A DNA stretch of 63,261 nt from Pseudobutyrivibrio sp. (GTDB lineage: Bacteria; Bacillota; Clostridia; Lachnospirales; Lachnospiraceae), in contig JAIKWH010000055.1 in assembly GCA_024684955.1 (NCBI GenBank), positions 1 to 63,261 on the forward strand, given 5' to 3'. The position numbers were made by a program, and so were the translations under genes. Below, piece by piece: positions 16,061-24,605 of the stretch. Positions within the stretch are counted from its first letter, which is position 1; each line of letters begins with the position of its first letter. Under the pieces are notes generated by a model. That model did no database searches, was not told where the DNA came from, and was given only the letters and a program-made list of their open reading frames with translations.

Positions 16061-18157
16061 ATGAAGGTATTTACTACTGAGAAAATCAGAAACGTTGTGT
16101 TACTTGGTCACAGCGGGGCGGGCAAAACCAGCCTCATTGAATCAATGGCATTTTTGTCTGGCCAGATTCCAAAAGCAGGAACGGTTGAGGCTGGTAATAC
16201 CATTAGTGACTACGACAAATTAGAGCAGAAAAATAAGTTTTCTATCTACACATCTTTGGTTCCAATTATTTGGGACGATACCAAGATTAACTTCCTAGAT
16301 ACTCCAGGTTATTTTGATTTTATAGGCGAGGTGGAAGAGGCTGTATCGGCAGCTGATTCTGCTATTATTGTAATTTCTGGTAAAAGTGGAATTGAAGTTG
16401 GTACCAAACGGGCTTGGGATTTGTGTGATAAATACAACCTTCCAAGAATGGTTTTTGTTACTGACATGGATATAGATGATGCCAGCTACAGAGAGATTGT
16501 AGAAGAGTTGCAAGCTCTCTATGGCAAAAAGATTGCTCCATTCCATCTTCCAATTAGAGAAAATGGTGAGTTTGTTGGCTATGTAAATGTTATCCAGCAG
16601 ATTGGTAAGAGATGGAAGGCAGATGGAACAGTTGAGCATTGCGATGTTCCTGATTATAACAAGGAATATTTGGATAACTATCGTGAGGCTTTGATGGAAT
16701 CAGTTGCTGAGACATCAGAGGAATTCATGGATAGGTATTTTGGAGGAGAAGAATTCTCAGAGGCTGAAATAAGGCAGGCCCTTAGAGCAAATGTAGGCAC
16801 AGGTGACATTGTACCTGTTATGATGGGCTCTAACCTTTTAAACAGAGGACAGTACACAATGCTCACAGACGTTGTTAAGTATCTGCCTAGCCCAGAGGAC
16901 AAAAAGATTTCTGGTATTAACGCAAATACTAATGAGGTTTATGAGGCTGACTATGATTTCTCTAAACCAAAGTCTGCATATTGCTTTAAGACAATTGTGG
17001 ATCCTTTCGTTGGAAAGTATTCCCTTATCAAAGTAAACTCTGGTGTTTTAAAAACAGATGATTTGCTCTACAACAAGCATAAGGATGCTGAAGAAAAGAT
17101 TGGCAAACTTTATGTCCTTTGTGGTTCAAAAGCAGAGGAAGTATCAGAACTTCACGCTGGAGACATTGGAGCCCTTTCAAAACTTACAAAGGTTTCTACA
17201 ACAGATTCTCTTTCCACAAAGGCTAATCCAATTCTCTATATCAGAACACCGATTTCTGTGCCTTATACATACAAGAGATACAAGGCAAAGAACAAGGGTG
17301 ATGAGGACAAGATTGCCCAGGCGCTGGCAAAACTTTGTGCAGAGGATTTGACAATCAAGGCTGTTAACGATGGAGAAAACAATCAGTCTCTCATCTACGG
17401 CATTGGTGACAGACATATTGATATGTTGGTTCAAAAACTCAATGAAAAATACAAGGTAGACATTGAACTGAGCCAGCCAAAGGTAGCTTTTAAGGAGACA
17501 ATCCTTGGCAAGAGTGATGTGGAGAATAAGTACAAAAAACAGAATGGTGGCCACGGACAGTACGGACATGTAAAGATGACATTTGAGCCATCTGGAGATA
17601 TGGAAAAGCCATATGAATTTACTGAGTCTGTAGTTGGTGGCGCTGTGCCAAAGAATTATTTCCCTGCTGTAGAAAAGGGCATCCAGGAGGCAGTCTTGGC
17701 TGGACCTTTGGCAGCATATCCTGTTGTAGGTGTACATGCCAACCTTTATGATGGCTCATATCATCCTGTCGATTCTTCAGAAATGGCCTTTAAATCTGCT
17801 GCAAGAGCTGCATTTAAAGATGGATTCATGAAGGCTAAGCCAGTACTTTTAGAGCCTATTGAGACCCTAAAAGTTTTGGTGCCTGATGACTATACAGGTG
17901 ATGTAATGGGTGACCTAAACAAGAGACGTGGCCGTGTCCTTGGTATGAACCCTGTTGAGGGTGGTGGAAAGACAGAAATTGTAGCCGAAGTGCCAATGGC
18001 AGAATTATATGGTTACGATACAAATCTTCGTTCTATGACCGGTGGATATGGAATGTTTTCATATGAACTGGCTAGATATGAGCAGGTTCCATCGGATGTC
18101 CAGGCTAAAGAAGTGGAAAGAAGAGCAAGTAAGGTATCCAAGGAAGATGAAGAATAA
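16061..18157 (+). CDS. EF-G-like translational GTPase (EF-G paralogue)
   Basis: The 698-residue protein has the full EF-G domain order. The G domain is followed by domain II, then the domain III to V region with GGHGQYGHVKMTFEP and a C-terminal RSMTGGYGMFSYE stretch. P-loop GHSGAGKT is at 16-23. The G3 motif reads DTPGY (80-84), with Tyr where EF-Tu and EF-G have the catalytic His. The G4 motif reads TDMD (134-137) instead of NKMD. This places it in the EF-G-like side family, not the main fusA (which normally sits with rpsL, rpsG and tuf). It also does not match the length and neighbours expected of TetM. Its role is unknown; GTP affinity may be altered. The gene has its own promoter and terminator and is flanked by repeats. 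Confidence 0.88.
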   Translation: MKVFTTEKIRNVVLLGHSGAGKTSLIESMAFLSGQIPKAGTVEAGNTISDYDKLEQKNKFSIYTSLVPIIWDDTKINFLDTPGYFDFIGEVEEAVSAADSAIIVISGKSGIEVGTKRAWDLCDKYNLPRMVFVTDMDIDDASYREIVEELQALYGKKIAPFHLPIRENGEFVGYVNVIQQIGKRWKADGTVEHCDVPDYNKEYLDNYREALMESVAETSEEFMDRYFGGEEFSEAEIRQALRANVGTGDIVPVMMGSNLLNRGQYTMLTDVVKYLPSPEDKKISGINANTNEVYEADYDFSKPKSAYCFKTIVDPFVGKYSLIKVNSGVLKTDDLLYNKHKDAEEKIGKLYVLCGSKAEEVSELHAGDIGALSKLTKVSTTDSLSTKANPILYIRTPISVPYTYKRYKAKNKGDEDKIAQALAKLCAEDLTIKAVNDGENNQSLIYGIGDRHIDMLVQKLNEKYKVDIELSQPKVAFKETILGKSDVENKYKKQNGGHGQYGHVKMTFEPSGDMEKPYEFTESVVGGAVPKNYFPAVEKGIQEAVLAGPLAAYPVVGVHANLYDGSYHPVDSSEMAFKSAARAAFKDGFMKAKPVLLEPIETLKVLVPDDYTGDVMGDLNKRRGRVLGMNPVEGGGKTEIVAEVPMAELYGYDTNLRSMTGGYGMFSYELARYEQVPSDVQAKEVERRASKVSKEDEE

Positions 18158-18167
18158 TATTTAAAAT

Positions 18168-18213
18168 AAACTGCAAGGATTTTACTATTTTAAAGTCCTT
18201 GCAGTTTTTTATT
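18168..18213 (+). terminator. Intrinsic terminator after the EF-G paralogue
   Basis: AAACTGCAAGGA (18168-18179) pairs perfectly with TCCTTGCAGTTT (18196-18207) around a 16-base AT-rich loop. The T-run follows to 18210. Confidence 0.92.
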
Positions 18214-18240
18214 TGTTCTAAAATTAATCCAAATCAAAGT

Positions 18241-18311
18241 TTTTTGCTGACCCAATAATGAAATTGTCAGCAAAAATCCTGCTTCGCAGTTGGTCAGATT
18301 CGATTCTAGTT
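18241..18311. repeat. Intergenic repeat copy B (internally deleted)
   Basis: It carries the same 11-bp TTTTTGCTGAC/GTCAGCAAAAA stem as copy A (18241-18251 and 18266-18276), then TCCTGCTTCGCAG, and then passes straight into TTGGTC and a CGATTCTAGTTTT end. Compared with copy A it lacks exactly the 26 bases that form the third hairpin. The right-hand 14-bp palindrome is also lost. Confidence 0.82.
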
Positions 18312-18362
18312 TTATTTAAGAATTATTTAATACAAATTTCATCTATTTGGTTTAAAATAGCC

Positions 18363-18391
18363 TTGACTAATTAAAGGAATGTGCATACAAT
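18363..18391 (+). promoter_or_regulatory. Promoter of the DUF3737 gene
   Basis: TTGACT (18363-18368) and TACAAT (18386-18391) have a 17-base spacer. Transcription would start about 160 bases before the coding region. Repeat copy C would then lie in the untranslated leader. Confidence 0.7.
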
Positions 18392-18499
18392 GAATAAAGT
18401 ACAATTTAATTGCATAAAACTATTTTCTAAATTATTTTAATAACAACTAGATATCTACGAAACTGGATTTGCTAGATACTATTTTTGCTTAAAAAAATA

Positions 18500-18536
18500 T
18501 GTAAAAGTTGGTCAGGAGCAATTTTAGTTTCGAGAA
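18500..18536. repeat. Intergenic repeat copy C (right part only)
   Basis: ATGTAAAAGTTGGTC is identical to copy A at 15838-15852. It continues with a diverged AATTTTAGTTT part and an AGAATC end like that of copy A. The sequence ATTTTTGCTT at 18481-18490 may be a remnant of the left end. The ribosome site of the next gene (GGAGG) begins just after it. Confidence 0.65.
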
Positions 18537-18556
18537 TCAGTTTATGGAGGCTATAA

Positions 18557-19465
18557 ATGGGAAACCAAGAGAGATTTAACCCTATTTCTAGGAAAAATGA
18601 AACAATTATTCAAGAAGATTTAACAGGTGAGAGAGCCCTTTACAGGGGAAGTGACCTTAAAATTTATGACACTATATTTCATGATGGAGAATCACCTTTA
18701 AAGGAAGCAAAAAATATCGAAGTTTACAACAGTGAATTTCAATGGAAATACCCAATTTGGTACGCTGAAAATGTCTATGTTAAAAATTGTGTATGGCAGG
18801 AGATGGGTAGGTCTGGTGTTTGGTACACAAACCACATGACTGTTGATGATTCCATGATTTGGGCGCCAAAGAATTTCCGTAGATGCAATGACATTACTAT
18901 TAACAATACATCTTTTGCAGAGGCGGAAGAGACTTTTTGGATGTGCAACGATATCAAACTGAATAATGTCACTGCCAAGGGTAATTATTTTGCCATGAAT
19001 TCTACCAATATCAAAATCGACGGTCTTAATCTATACGGCAATTATGCCTTTGATGGGGCCAGCAATATTGAGATTAGAAATTCTAAGTTGCTTACAAAGG
19101 ATTGTTTCTGGAATTGTGAGAATGTTACCGTTTATGATTCTTACATCTCTGGAGAATACCTGGCTTGGAACACCAAGAATATTATTTTTATCAATTGTAC
19201 AATTGAGTCTAACCAAGGCCTTTGCTACATTGATAATTTAAAGATGGAAAACTGCAAACTTGTTAATACTGGCCTTGCTTTTGAATATGCTAACAATGTG
19301 GATGCCGAAATCACAAACAGGATTGACTCAATTTTGAATCCCGGATCTGGTACAATTAAAGCAAGACAGATTGATAAACTTATTATCGAGAATGATAATT
19401 GCGACTTAGCAAAGACAAAAATAACAATTACTGAAAGCGGAAAGACAATTACCGAAAGTTTTTAA
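18557..19465 (+). CDS. DUF3737 right-handed beta-helix protein
   Basis: The 302-residue protein has the pattern of DUF3737. Short repeated rungs such as KIYDTIFHDG, EVYNSEFQWK, YVKNCVWQEM and TINNTSFAEA occur every 20 or so residues and should form a right-handed beta-helix like pectate lyases. Trp, Tyr and Phe are abundant and line the same position of many rungs, which suggests a surface for carbohydrate or aromatic ligand. There is no signal peptide, so it is predicted to be cytoplasmic. The family has no established activity. It is followed after only 9 bases by the aminotransferase-like gene, and the two are probably cotranscribed. Confidence 0.85.
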   Translation: MGNQERFNPISRKNETIIQEDLTGERALYRGSDLKIYDTIFHDGESPLKEAKNIEVYNSEFQWKYPIWYAENVYVKNCVWQEMGRSGVWYTNHMTVDDSMIWAPKNFRRCNDITINNTSFAEAEETFWMCNDIKLNNVTAKGNYFAMNSTNIKIDGLNLYGNYAFDGASNIEIRNSKLLTKDCFWNCENVTVYDSYISGEYLAWNTKNIIFINCTIESNQGLCYIDNLKMENCKLVNTGLAFEYANNVDAEITNRIDSILNPGSGTIKARQIDKLIIENDNCDLAKTKITITESGKTITESF

Positions 19466-19474
19466 TGGAGAAAA

Positions 19475-20629
19475 ATGGGAAAATACAATTTTGATGAAAT
19501 AATAAATAGGAAAAATACCTGGGCAAGCAAGTGGGACATCAAAGAAGGTGAACTTCCAATGTGGGTGGCAGATATGGATTTTAAGACTGCCCCAGAGATT
19601 ATTGATGCCTTAAAGTCTAGACTTGATATTGGAGCCTTAGGCTATACTGATGTGCCAGATGAATGGTACCAGGCATATATTAACTGGTGGAAGACATATC
19701 ATGGCATTGATATAAAGGCAGATGAACTTGTTTATTCTACAGGTGTCATTCCCACTATTTCCTCAACTCTTAGAAAACTTGCAACACCGGGAGAAAAGGT
19801 TTTAATCCAAACTCCTGTATACAATATTTTCTACAATTCGATTCTCAATAACGGTCTAACAGTTGTTGAAAGTCCTCTTTTATTGAAAGATGGAAAGTAT
19901 TATATGGATTTTGAGGACCTGGACAAAAAGATGTCTGACCCTCAGGTATCCATGATGATTCTTTGCAACCCAGCAAATCCTGTTGGACGTATTTGGAACA
20001 AAGAAGAACTGGCAAAAGTGGGAGAAATAGCAAAGAAAAATCATGTCTATGTAATCTCAGATGAGGTCCACTGTGATATTACAGATCCGGACAAGTCTTA
20101 TGTGCCTTTTGCACTTGCTTCTGATACTTGTAAGGAGATTTCAATTAATGCTATAGCTCCTACCAAATGCTTTAATATTGCAGGTATACAAACTTCGGCG
20201 GTCTATGTTCCTAACCCATATCTGAGACACAAGGTATTTAGGCAACTTAACACTGACGAGTGTGGAGAGCCAAATTTCTTAGCTATTACAGCAACTCTTG
20301 CTGCTTTTAATCAGGGAAGGCCATGGCTTGAAGAATTAAAGGAATATGTTAGGGCTAATAAAGATTACGCAATCAAATATATTAACGAAAACATCAAAGG
20401 CCTTCATGCTTTAGATACTCAAGCTACATACCTTCTTTGGGTGGACTGTAGGGAATTTGATAAATATGACACAACGGTTGGATCACATATAAGAAAAGTA
20501 TCAGGGCTTTTTGTTTCCCCAGGTGAGATTTATGGAGATGCAGGAAAGGGCTTTATAAGAATTAATCTTGCTTGTCCACGTTCCATGGTGGAAGAGGGAA
20601 TGGATAGATTAAAGAAAAGCTTTTTATAG
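19475..20629 (+). CDS. patB: PatB/MalY-type PLP-dependent C-S lyase (aminotransferase class I/II)
   Basis: The 384-residue protein begins with the MalY/PatB opening (YNFDEIINRKNTWASKWD, then LPMWVADMDF). It has fold-type I PLP signatures: CNPANPVGRIW, VISDEVHCDI, and the PLP-lysine segment APTKCFNIAGIQTS. Relatives cleave cystathionine or related thioethers to a thiol, pyruvate and ammonia; MalY also modulates maltose genes. A true aminotransferase is less likely given the MalY-like N-terminus. The gene follows the DUF3737 gene closely and ends at a strong terminator. Confidence 0.88.
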   Translation: MGKYNFDEIINRKNTWASKWDIKEGELPMWVADMDFKTAPEIIDALKSRLDIGALGYTDVPDEWYQAYINWWKTYHGIDIKADELVYSTGVIPTISSTLRKLATPGEKVLIQTPVYNIFYNSILNNGLTVVESPLLLKDGKYYMDFEDLDKKMSDPQVSMMILCNPANPVGRIWNKEELAKVGEIAKKNHVYVISDEVHCDITDPDKSYVPFALASDTCKEISINAIAPTKCFNIAGIQTSAVYVPNPYLRHKVFRQLNTDECGEPNFLAITATLAAFNQGRPWLEELKEYVRANKDYAIKYINENIKGLHALDTQATYLLWVDCREFDKYDTTVGSHIRKVSGLFVSPGEIYGDAGKGFIRINLACPRSMVEEGMDRLKKSFL

Positions 20630-20642
20630 GAAATTTTTAAAG

Positions 20643-20667
20643 AAAGCAGCCAAGGGCTGCTTTTTTT
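20643..20667 (+). terminator. Intrinsic terminator after patB
   Basis: AGCAGCC (20645-20651) and GGCTGCT (20655-20661) pair around a 3-base loop. Preceding A residues and a run of seven T residues complete the signal. Confidence 0.92.
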
Positions 20668-20694
20668 GTTATGAAAATTAAATCTTCCTTTTCG

Positions 20695-20723
20695 TTGCAA
20701 ATACTCTAGTTAAATATTATAAT
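20695..20723 (+). promoter_or_regulatory. Promoter of leuS
   Basis: TTGCAA (20695-20700) and TATAAT (20718-20723) are 17 bases apart. The leader of about 70 bases has no T-box features (no specifier stem, no TGGNACCGCG), unlike many Firmicute leuS genes. Confidence 0.82.
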
Positions 20724-20798
20724 TTCGAGTAGTTATGTAAATTGAGATTACTATAAGACTTTTGTCTTTATTTCAATTTTTATTCGTGAGGTGAAATA

Positions 20799-23204
20799 AT
20801 GAAGCACAATTTTAAAGAAATTGAGAAAAAATGGCAGGCAGCCTGGGAAAAAGATGACATTTTCAAGGCTGTTGATGGTTCCGACAAGCCTAAATTCTAC
20901 GGACTTGTCGAGTTTCCATATCCATCAGGAGCAGGTATGCACGTTGGTCATATCAAGGCTTATTCTTCTGTAGAGGTAATTTCTAGAAAGCGCCGTATGC
21001 AGGGTTACAATGTTTTGTTCCCTATTGGATTTGATGCTTTTGGTCTTCCTACAGAAAATTACGCTATTAAGACAAACAAGCATCCTAGAGTAATCACTGA
21101 TGAAAATATTGAGAGATTTACTACTCAACTTAAATCAGTTGGTTTTTCTTTTGATTACAGCAGAACAATAGATACCACCCAGGAGGACTACTACAAGTGG
21201 ACTCAGTGGATTTTCCTTAAGATGTTTGAAAAGGGCCTTGTATTTAGAGACAAGACTCTTGTTAATTACTGCCCACACTGCAAGGTAGTTCTGTCTAATG
21301 AGGATTCTCAGGGTGGAAAGTGCGATATCTGTCATTCAGATGTTATCCAAAAGACTAAGGATGTTTGGTATCTTCGCATTACAGAATATGCTGACAAACT
21401 TCTTGCAGGTCTTGATGATGTAGAATATCCAGAAAACATCAAGCAGCAGCAGGTTAACTGGATTGGTAAGTCAAAGGGTGCCTTTGTCAATTTCTCTCTT
21501 GAGGGTATTGAGGACAAACTTGAGATTTATACTACAAGACCTGACACACTTCACGGTGTTACATTTATGGTTATTGCTCCAGAGCATCCATATCTTGATA
21601 AATATGCTGACAAGATTACTAACATGGATGAGATTTTGGCCTACAGGGCTGAGTGCCAAAAGAAGTCTGAGTTTGAGCGTACACAGCTGGTATCTAAGGA
21701 CAAGACTGGTGTAAAGGTAAATGGTTTTGAGGCTATTAATCCAATCACTGGCAAAAAGATTCCTGTATTTATCTCTGACTATGTAATGATGGGATATGGT
21801 ACCGGTGCTATTATGGCTGTTCCTGCCCACGATCAGAGAGACTGGGATTTTGCCAAGAAATTTGGAATTGATATTATCCCTGTAATTGAAGGTGGAGATA
21901 TTACTAAAGAAGCCTACACAGGTGATGGAGTAATGATCAACTCTACATTTTTAAATGGTTTTACAAACAAAAAGGACTCCATCGAAAGAGCCATAGAAGA
22001 GTTGGAAAAACTGGGATGTGGCAAGGCTGGTGTCCAGTACAAGATGAAGGATTGGGCTTTCAATAGACAGCGCTATTGGGGCGAGCCAATTCCAATTGTA
22101 CATTGTCCTACATGTGGCGATGTGGCTGTTCCTTTTGAGGAATTGCCTCTCAAGTTGCCTGTTCTTGAAAATTTTGAGCCAGGCACAGATGGAGAGTCTC
22201 CACTTGCAAAAATAGATTCCTTTGTAAATTGCAAATGTCCTAAGTGTGGTGGCGATGCAAAGAGAGAGACAGATACTATGCCTCAGTGGGCTGGTTCATC
22301 TTGGTACTTCCTGCGCTATATTGATCCACATAATGACGATGAACTTGCCGCAAAGGAAAAACTCAACTATTGGATGCCAGTTGATTGGTACAACGGTGGT
22401 ATGGAGCATGTTACCCGCCACTTGATTTATTCTCGTTTCTGGCATCACTTCCTGTACGATATCGGTGTAGTTAACACTCCAGAGCCATACAAAAAGAGAT
22501 CTGCCCAGGGTATGATCTTAGGTGAGGATGGACAAAAGATGTCCAAGTCTCGCGGCAATGTTATTGATCCACTTGATATTGTAGATTCATATGGTGCAGA
22601 CACACTCCGTACTTACGTGCTTTTCATGGGTGATTACGGTTCAGCTGCTCCTTGGTCTGATGCATCAGTACAGGGATGTAAGAGATTCCTTGATAGATTT
22701 GCAGGACTGACTGATATGGTTTCTGATGAGGCCAACTCTGAGAGTCTTGAGACCAGCCTCCACAAAACAATTAAAAAGGTTACTGATGATATAGAGGCCA
22801 TGAAATTTAACACAGCTATTGCTGCCATGATGGGACTTTTAAATGACATCGTATCAGAGGGTCATATCAATAAAGACAATTTGATTATGCTTGTCAAGCT
22901 GCTTTGCCCATTTGCACCACATCTTGCTGAGGAAATGTACAAAGAGTTGGGTGGCCAGGGCTATTGTTCACTTGCTGATTGGCCAGCATATGACGCGGCA
23001 AAACTTGTTGAGTCTACTATCGAAATCGGTGTTCAGGTAAACGGTAAATTAAAGGCAACAATTTCCATTCCTAATGGTTGCGACAAGGATACAGCCCTTG
23101 GTCTTGCAAAAGAGAATGCTTCTGTTGTAAAGGCTTGCGAAGGCAAGAATATTGTTAAAGAGATTTACGTTCCAAACAAGATTGTTAATATCGTTGTAAA
23201 ATAA
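20799..23204 (+). CDS. leuS: Leucyl-tRNA synthetase
   Basis: LeuS charges tRNA-Leu with leucine. The 801-residue class I enzyme has the HIGH motif as HVGH (48-51) and the KMSKS loop at 580-584. A CP1 editing domain is inserted between them, with the [20 protein letters not shown] substrate-specificity stretch and the [11 protein letters not shown] region. Two zinc-knuckle-like CxxC pairs (CPHCK/CDIC and CPTCG/CPKCG) are present in the bacterial arrangement. GAGGTGA precedes the ATG. It is transcribed from its own promoter and ends at a weak terminator before icd. Confidence 0.98.
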   Translation: MKHNFKEIEKKWQAAWEKDDIFKAVDGSDKPKFYGLVEFPYPSGAGMHVGHIKAYSSVEVISRKRRMQGYNVLFPIGFDAFGLPTENYAIKTNKHPRVITDENIERFTTQLKSVGFSFDYSRTIDTTQEDYYKWTQWIFLKMFEKGLVFRDKTLVNYCPHCKVVLSNEDSQGGKCDICHSDVIQKTKDVWYLRITEYADKLLAGLDDVEYPENIKQQQVNWIGKSKGAFVNFSLEGIEDKLEIYTTRPDTLHGVTFMVIAPEHPYLDKYADKITNMDEILAYRAECQKKSEFERTQLVSKDKTGVKVNGFEAINPITGKKIPVFISDYVMMGYGTGAIMAVPAHDQRDWDFAKKFGIDIIPVIEGGDITKEAYTGDGVMINSTFLNGFTNKKDSIERAIEELEKLGCGKAGVQYKMKDWAFNRQRYWGEPIPIVHCPTCGDVAVPFEELPLKLPVLENFEPGTDGESPLAKIDSFVNCKCPKCGGDAKRETDTMPQWAGSSWYFLRYIDPHNDDELAAKEKLNYWMPVDWYNGGMEHVTRHLIYSRFWHHFLYDIGVVNTPEPYKKRSAQGMILGEDGQKMSKSRGNVIDPLDIVDSYGADTLRTYVLFMGDYGSAAPWSDASVQGCKRFLDRFAGLTDMVSDEANSESLETSLHKTIKKVTDDIEAMKFNTAIAAMMGLLNDIVSEGHINKDNLIMLVKLLCPFAPHLAEEMYKELGGQGYCSLADWPAYDAAKLVESTIEIGVQVNGKLKATISIPNGCDKDTALGLAKENASVVKACEGKNIVKEIYVPNKIVNIVVK

Positions 23205-23212
23205 ACTAATTA

Positions 23213-23253
23213 GAGCAAAGCCTTTTGTTTATGACAACTGGCTTTGCCCTTTT
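23213..23253 (+). terminator. Intrinsic terminator between leuS and icd
   Basis: GCAAAGCC (23215-23222) pairs with GGCTTTGC (23240-23247) around a 17-base loop. The T-tract is short (TTTT at 23250-23253), so some read-through into icd is likely; icd has no obvious promoter of its own. Confidence 0.7.
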
Positions 23254-23277
23254 GTTAAGAATTGGAAAGGGAAGATT

Positions 23278-24492
23278 ATGAGCAAAATTCAAATGACCAC
23301 ACCTCTCGTTGAGATGGATGGAGATGAGATGACCAGGATTCTCTGGGAGATGATTAAAGACGAGTTGCTTTTACCATTTGTGGATTTAAAGACTGAGTAC
23401 TATGACCTTGGCCTGGAGAATCGTAACGCCACAAATGATAAGGTTACGGTAGAGTCGGCAGAGGCAACTAAAAAGTATGGAGTTGCAGTTAAATGTGCCA
23501 CCATTACTCCAAATGCTGCCCGTATGACAGAGTACAATCTCAAGGAGATGTGGAAGAGTCCTAACGGAACAATTCGTGCCATTTTAGATGGAACAGTTTT
23601 TAGGGCTCCTATTATCGTAAAGGGCATCGAGGCAAATGTTAAGACATGGCAAAAGCCAATTACAATTGCTCGTCACGCCTACGGTGATGTCTACAAGAAT
23701 ACTGAGATGGTAATACCAGGACCTGGCAAGGTAGAACTTGTTTACACTGGAGCAGACGGCAGTGAGCAAAGGGCTCTTGTCCATGACTTTACAGGTGCAG
23801 GTGTTGTGCAAGGACAGCACAACCTTGATAATTCGATTACAAGTTTTGCTCATTCTTGCTTTAAGTACGCATTAGATACAAAGCAGGATCTTTGGTTTGC
23901 CACAAAGGATACTATTTCTAAAAAGTACGACCATACTTTTAAGGATATTTTCCAGGATATTTATGACGAGCAGTACAAGGATAAATTTGAAAAGGCAGGT
24001 ATCACCTACTTCTATACCCTTATTGACGATGCAGTTGCTCGCGTCATGAAGTCTGAGGGTGGTTTCATCTGGGCTTGCAAAAACTACGATGGAGATGTTA
24101 TGTCCGATATGATTTCATCTGCTTTTGGATCACTGGCTATGATGACCTCTGTCCTTGTTAGCCCACAGGGTTACTACGAGTATGAGGCTGCTCACGGCAC
24201 AGTTCAGCGCCACTACTACAAGCATCTAAAGGGGGAGGAGACCTCTACCAATTCTGTAGCTACTATTTTTGCCTGGACAGGAGCCCTTAGAAAGCGTGGA
24301 GAATTAGATAACATTCCTTCGCTGGAGGCTTTTGCAAACCTTCTTGAAAAGGCGTGTATCAAGACTATAGAGGATGGAAAGATGACAAAGGACCTGGCCC
24401 TTATCACTACAATATCTAATCCTACAGTCCTTAATTCTCGTGATTTCATTGTAGAAATCAGAAAAACCTTGGAAAATATGATGGGTAAATAA
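23278..24492 (+). CDS. icd: NADP-dependent isocitrate dehydrogenase, eukaryote-like (homodimeric) type
   Basis: This 404-residue enzyme oxidatively decarboxylates isocitrate to 2-oxoglutarate, supplying glutamate and NADPH. The start [20 protein letters not shown] and the [32 protein letters not shown] segment are typical of the mitochondrial or cytosolic eukaryote-like subfamily, not of E. coli Icd. The isocitrate-binding SPNGT, the metal ligands in the DDAVAR and DGDVMSD segments, and the NADP loop [11 protein letters not shown] are all present. In these fermenters it probably works in a branched pathway feeding glutamate, which the proB and proA genes further on use. Confidence 0.95.
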   Translation: MSKIQMTTPLVEMDGDEMTRILWEMIKDELLLPFVDLKTEYYDLGLENRNATNDKVTVESAEATKKYGVAVKCATITPNAARMTEYNLKEMWKSPNGTIRAILDGTVFRAPIIVKGIEANVKTWQKPITIARHAYGDVYKNTEMVIPGPGKVELVYTGADGSEQRALVHDFTGAGVVQGQHNLDNSITSFAHSCFKYALDTKQDLWFATKDTISKKYDHTFKDIFQDIYDEQYKDKFEKAGITYFYTLIDDAVARVMKSEGGFIWACKNYDGDVMSDMISSAFGSLAMMTSVLVSPQGYYEYEAAHGTVQRHYYKHLKGEETSTNSVATIFAWTGALRKRGELDNIPSLEAFANLLEKACIKTIEDGKMTKDLALITTISNPTVLNSRDFIVEIRKTLENMMGK

Positions 24493-24516
24493 TCACAAGA
24501 TATAGTGCTCCTCTCA

Positions 24517-24546
24517 TTGACAAAACACAATATAGTATCTTATAAT
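24517..24546 (+). promoter_or_regulatory. Consensus sigma-A promoter of scpAB
   Basis: A perfect TTGACA (24517-24522) and a perfect TATAAT (24541-24546) are 18 bases apart. The predicted start near 24553 lies inside the loop of a hairpin that spans 24544-24572. Confidence 0.88.
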
Positions 24547-24575
24547 AGCCTTGCGATATACGTAGGGCTATTTTT
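24544..24575 (+). terminator. Terminator-like hairpin overlapping the scpAB promoter
   Basis: AATAGCC (24544-24550) pairs with GGCTATT (24566-24572), followed by a T-run to 24575. It can fold only in transcripts coming from icd. RNA begun at the overlapping promoter starts inside the loop and lacks the left arm. This would stop upstream transcripts while letting the new promoter escape. Confidence 0.7.
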
Positions 24576-24605
24576 ATGCTTACAATTAAAAGACGGGATT
24601 ACAAG

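Larger units (their letters stand above)
18158..18556. other. 399-base gap between the EF-G paralogue and the DUF3737 gene
   Basis: The gap holds, in order, an intrinsic terminator, repeat copy B, an AT-rich stretch with a good promoter (18363-18391), and repeat copy C about 20 bases before the next start codon. A 16-codon open frame at 18390-18440 overlaps the promoter -10 and has no ribosome site. No RNA gene was recognised. Confidence 0.8.

Noticed and set aside
16061-18157. Tetracycline-resistance ribosomal protection protein (TetM type)
   Set aside because: The length, G-domain motifs and neighbours fit the EF-G-like side family better, and the TetM-type N-terminal motif sequence is absent.
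18390-18440. A 16-codon open frame (starts MNKVQFN) in the gap before the DUF3737 gene
   Set aside because: Its ATG overlaps the promoter -10 and would not be in the transcript; there is no ribosome site.
20668-20798. T-box leader for leuS
   Set aside because: No specifier loop, antiterminator bulge or terminator was found in the leader, which is only about 70 bases after the predicted start.
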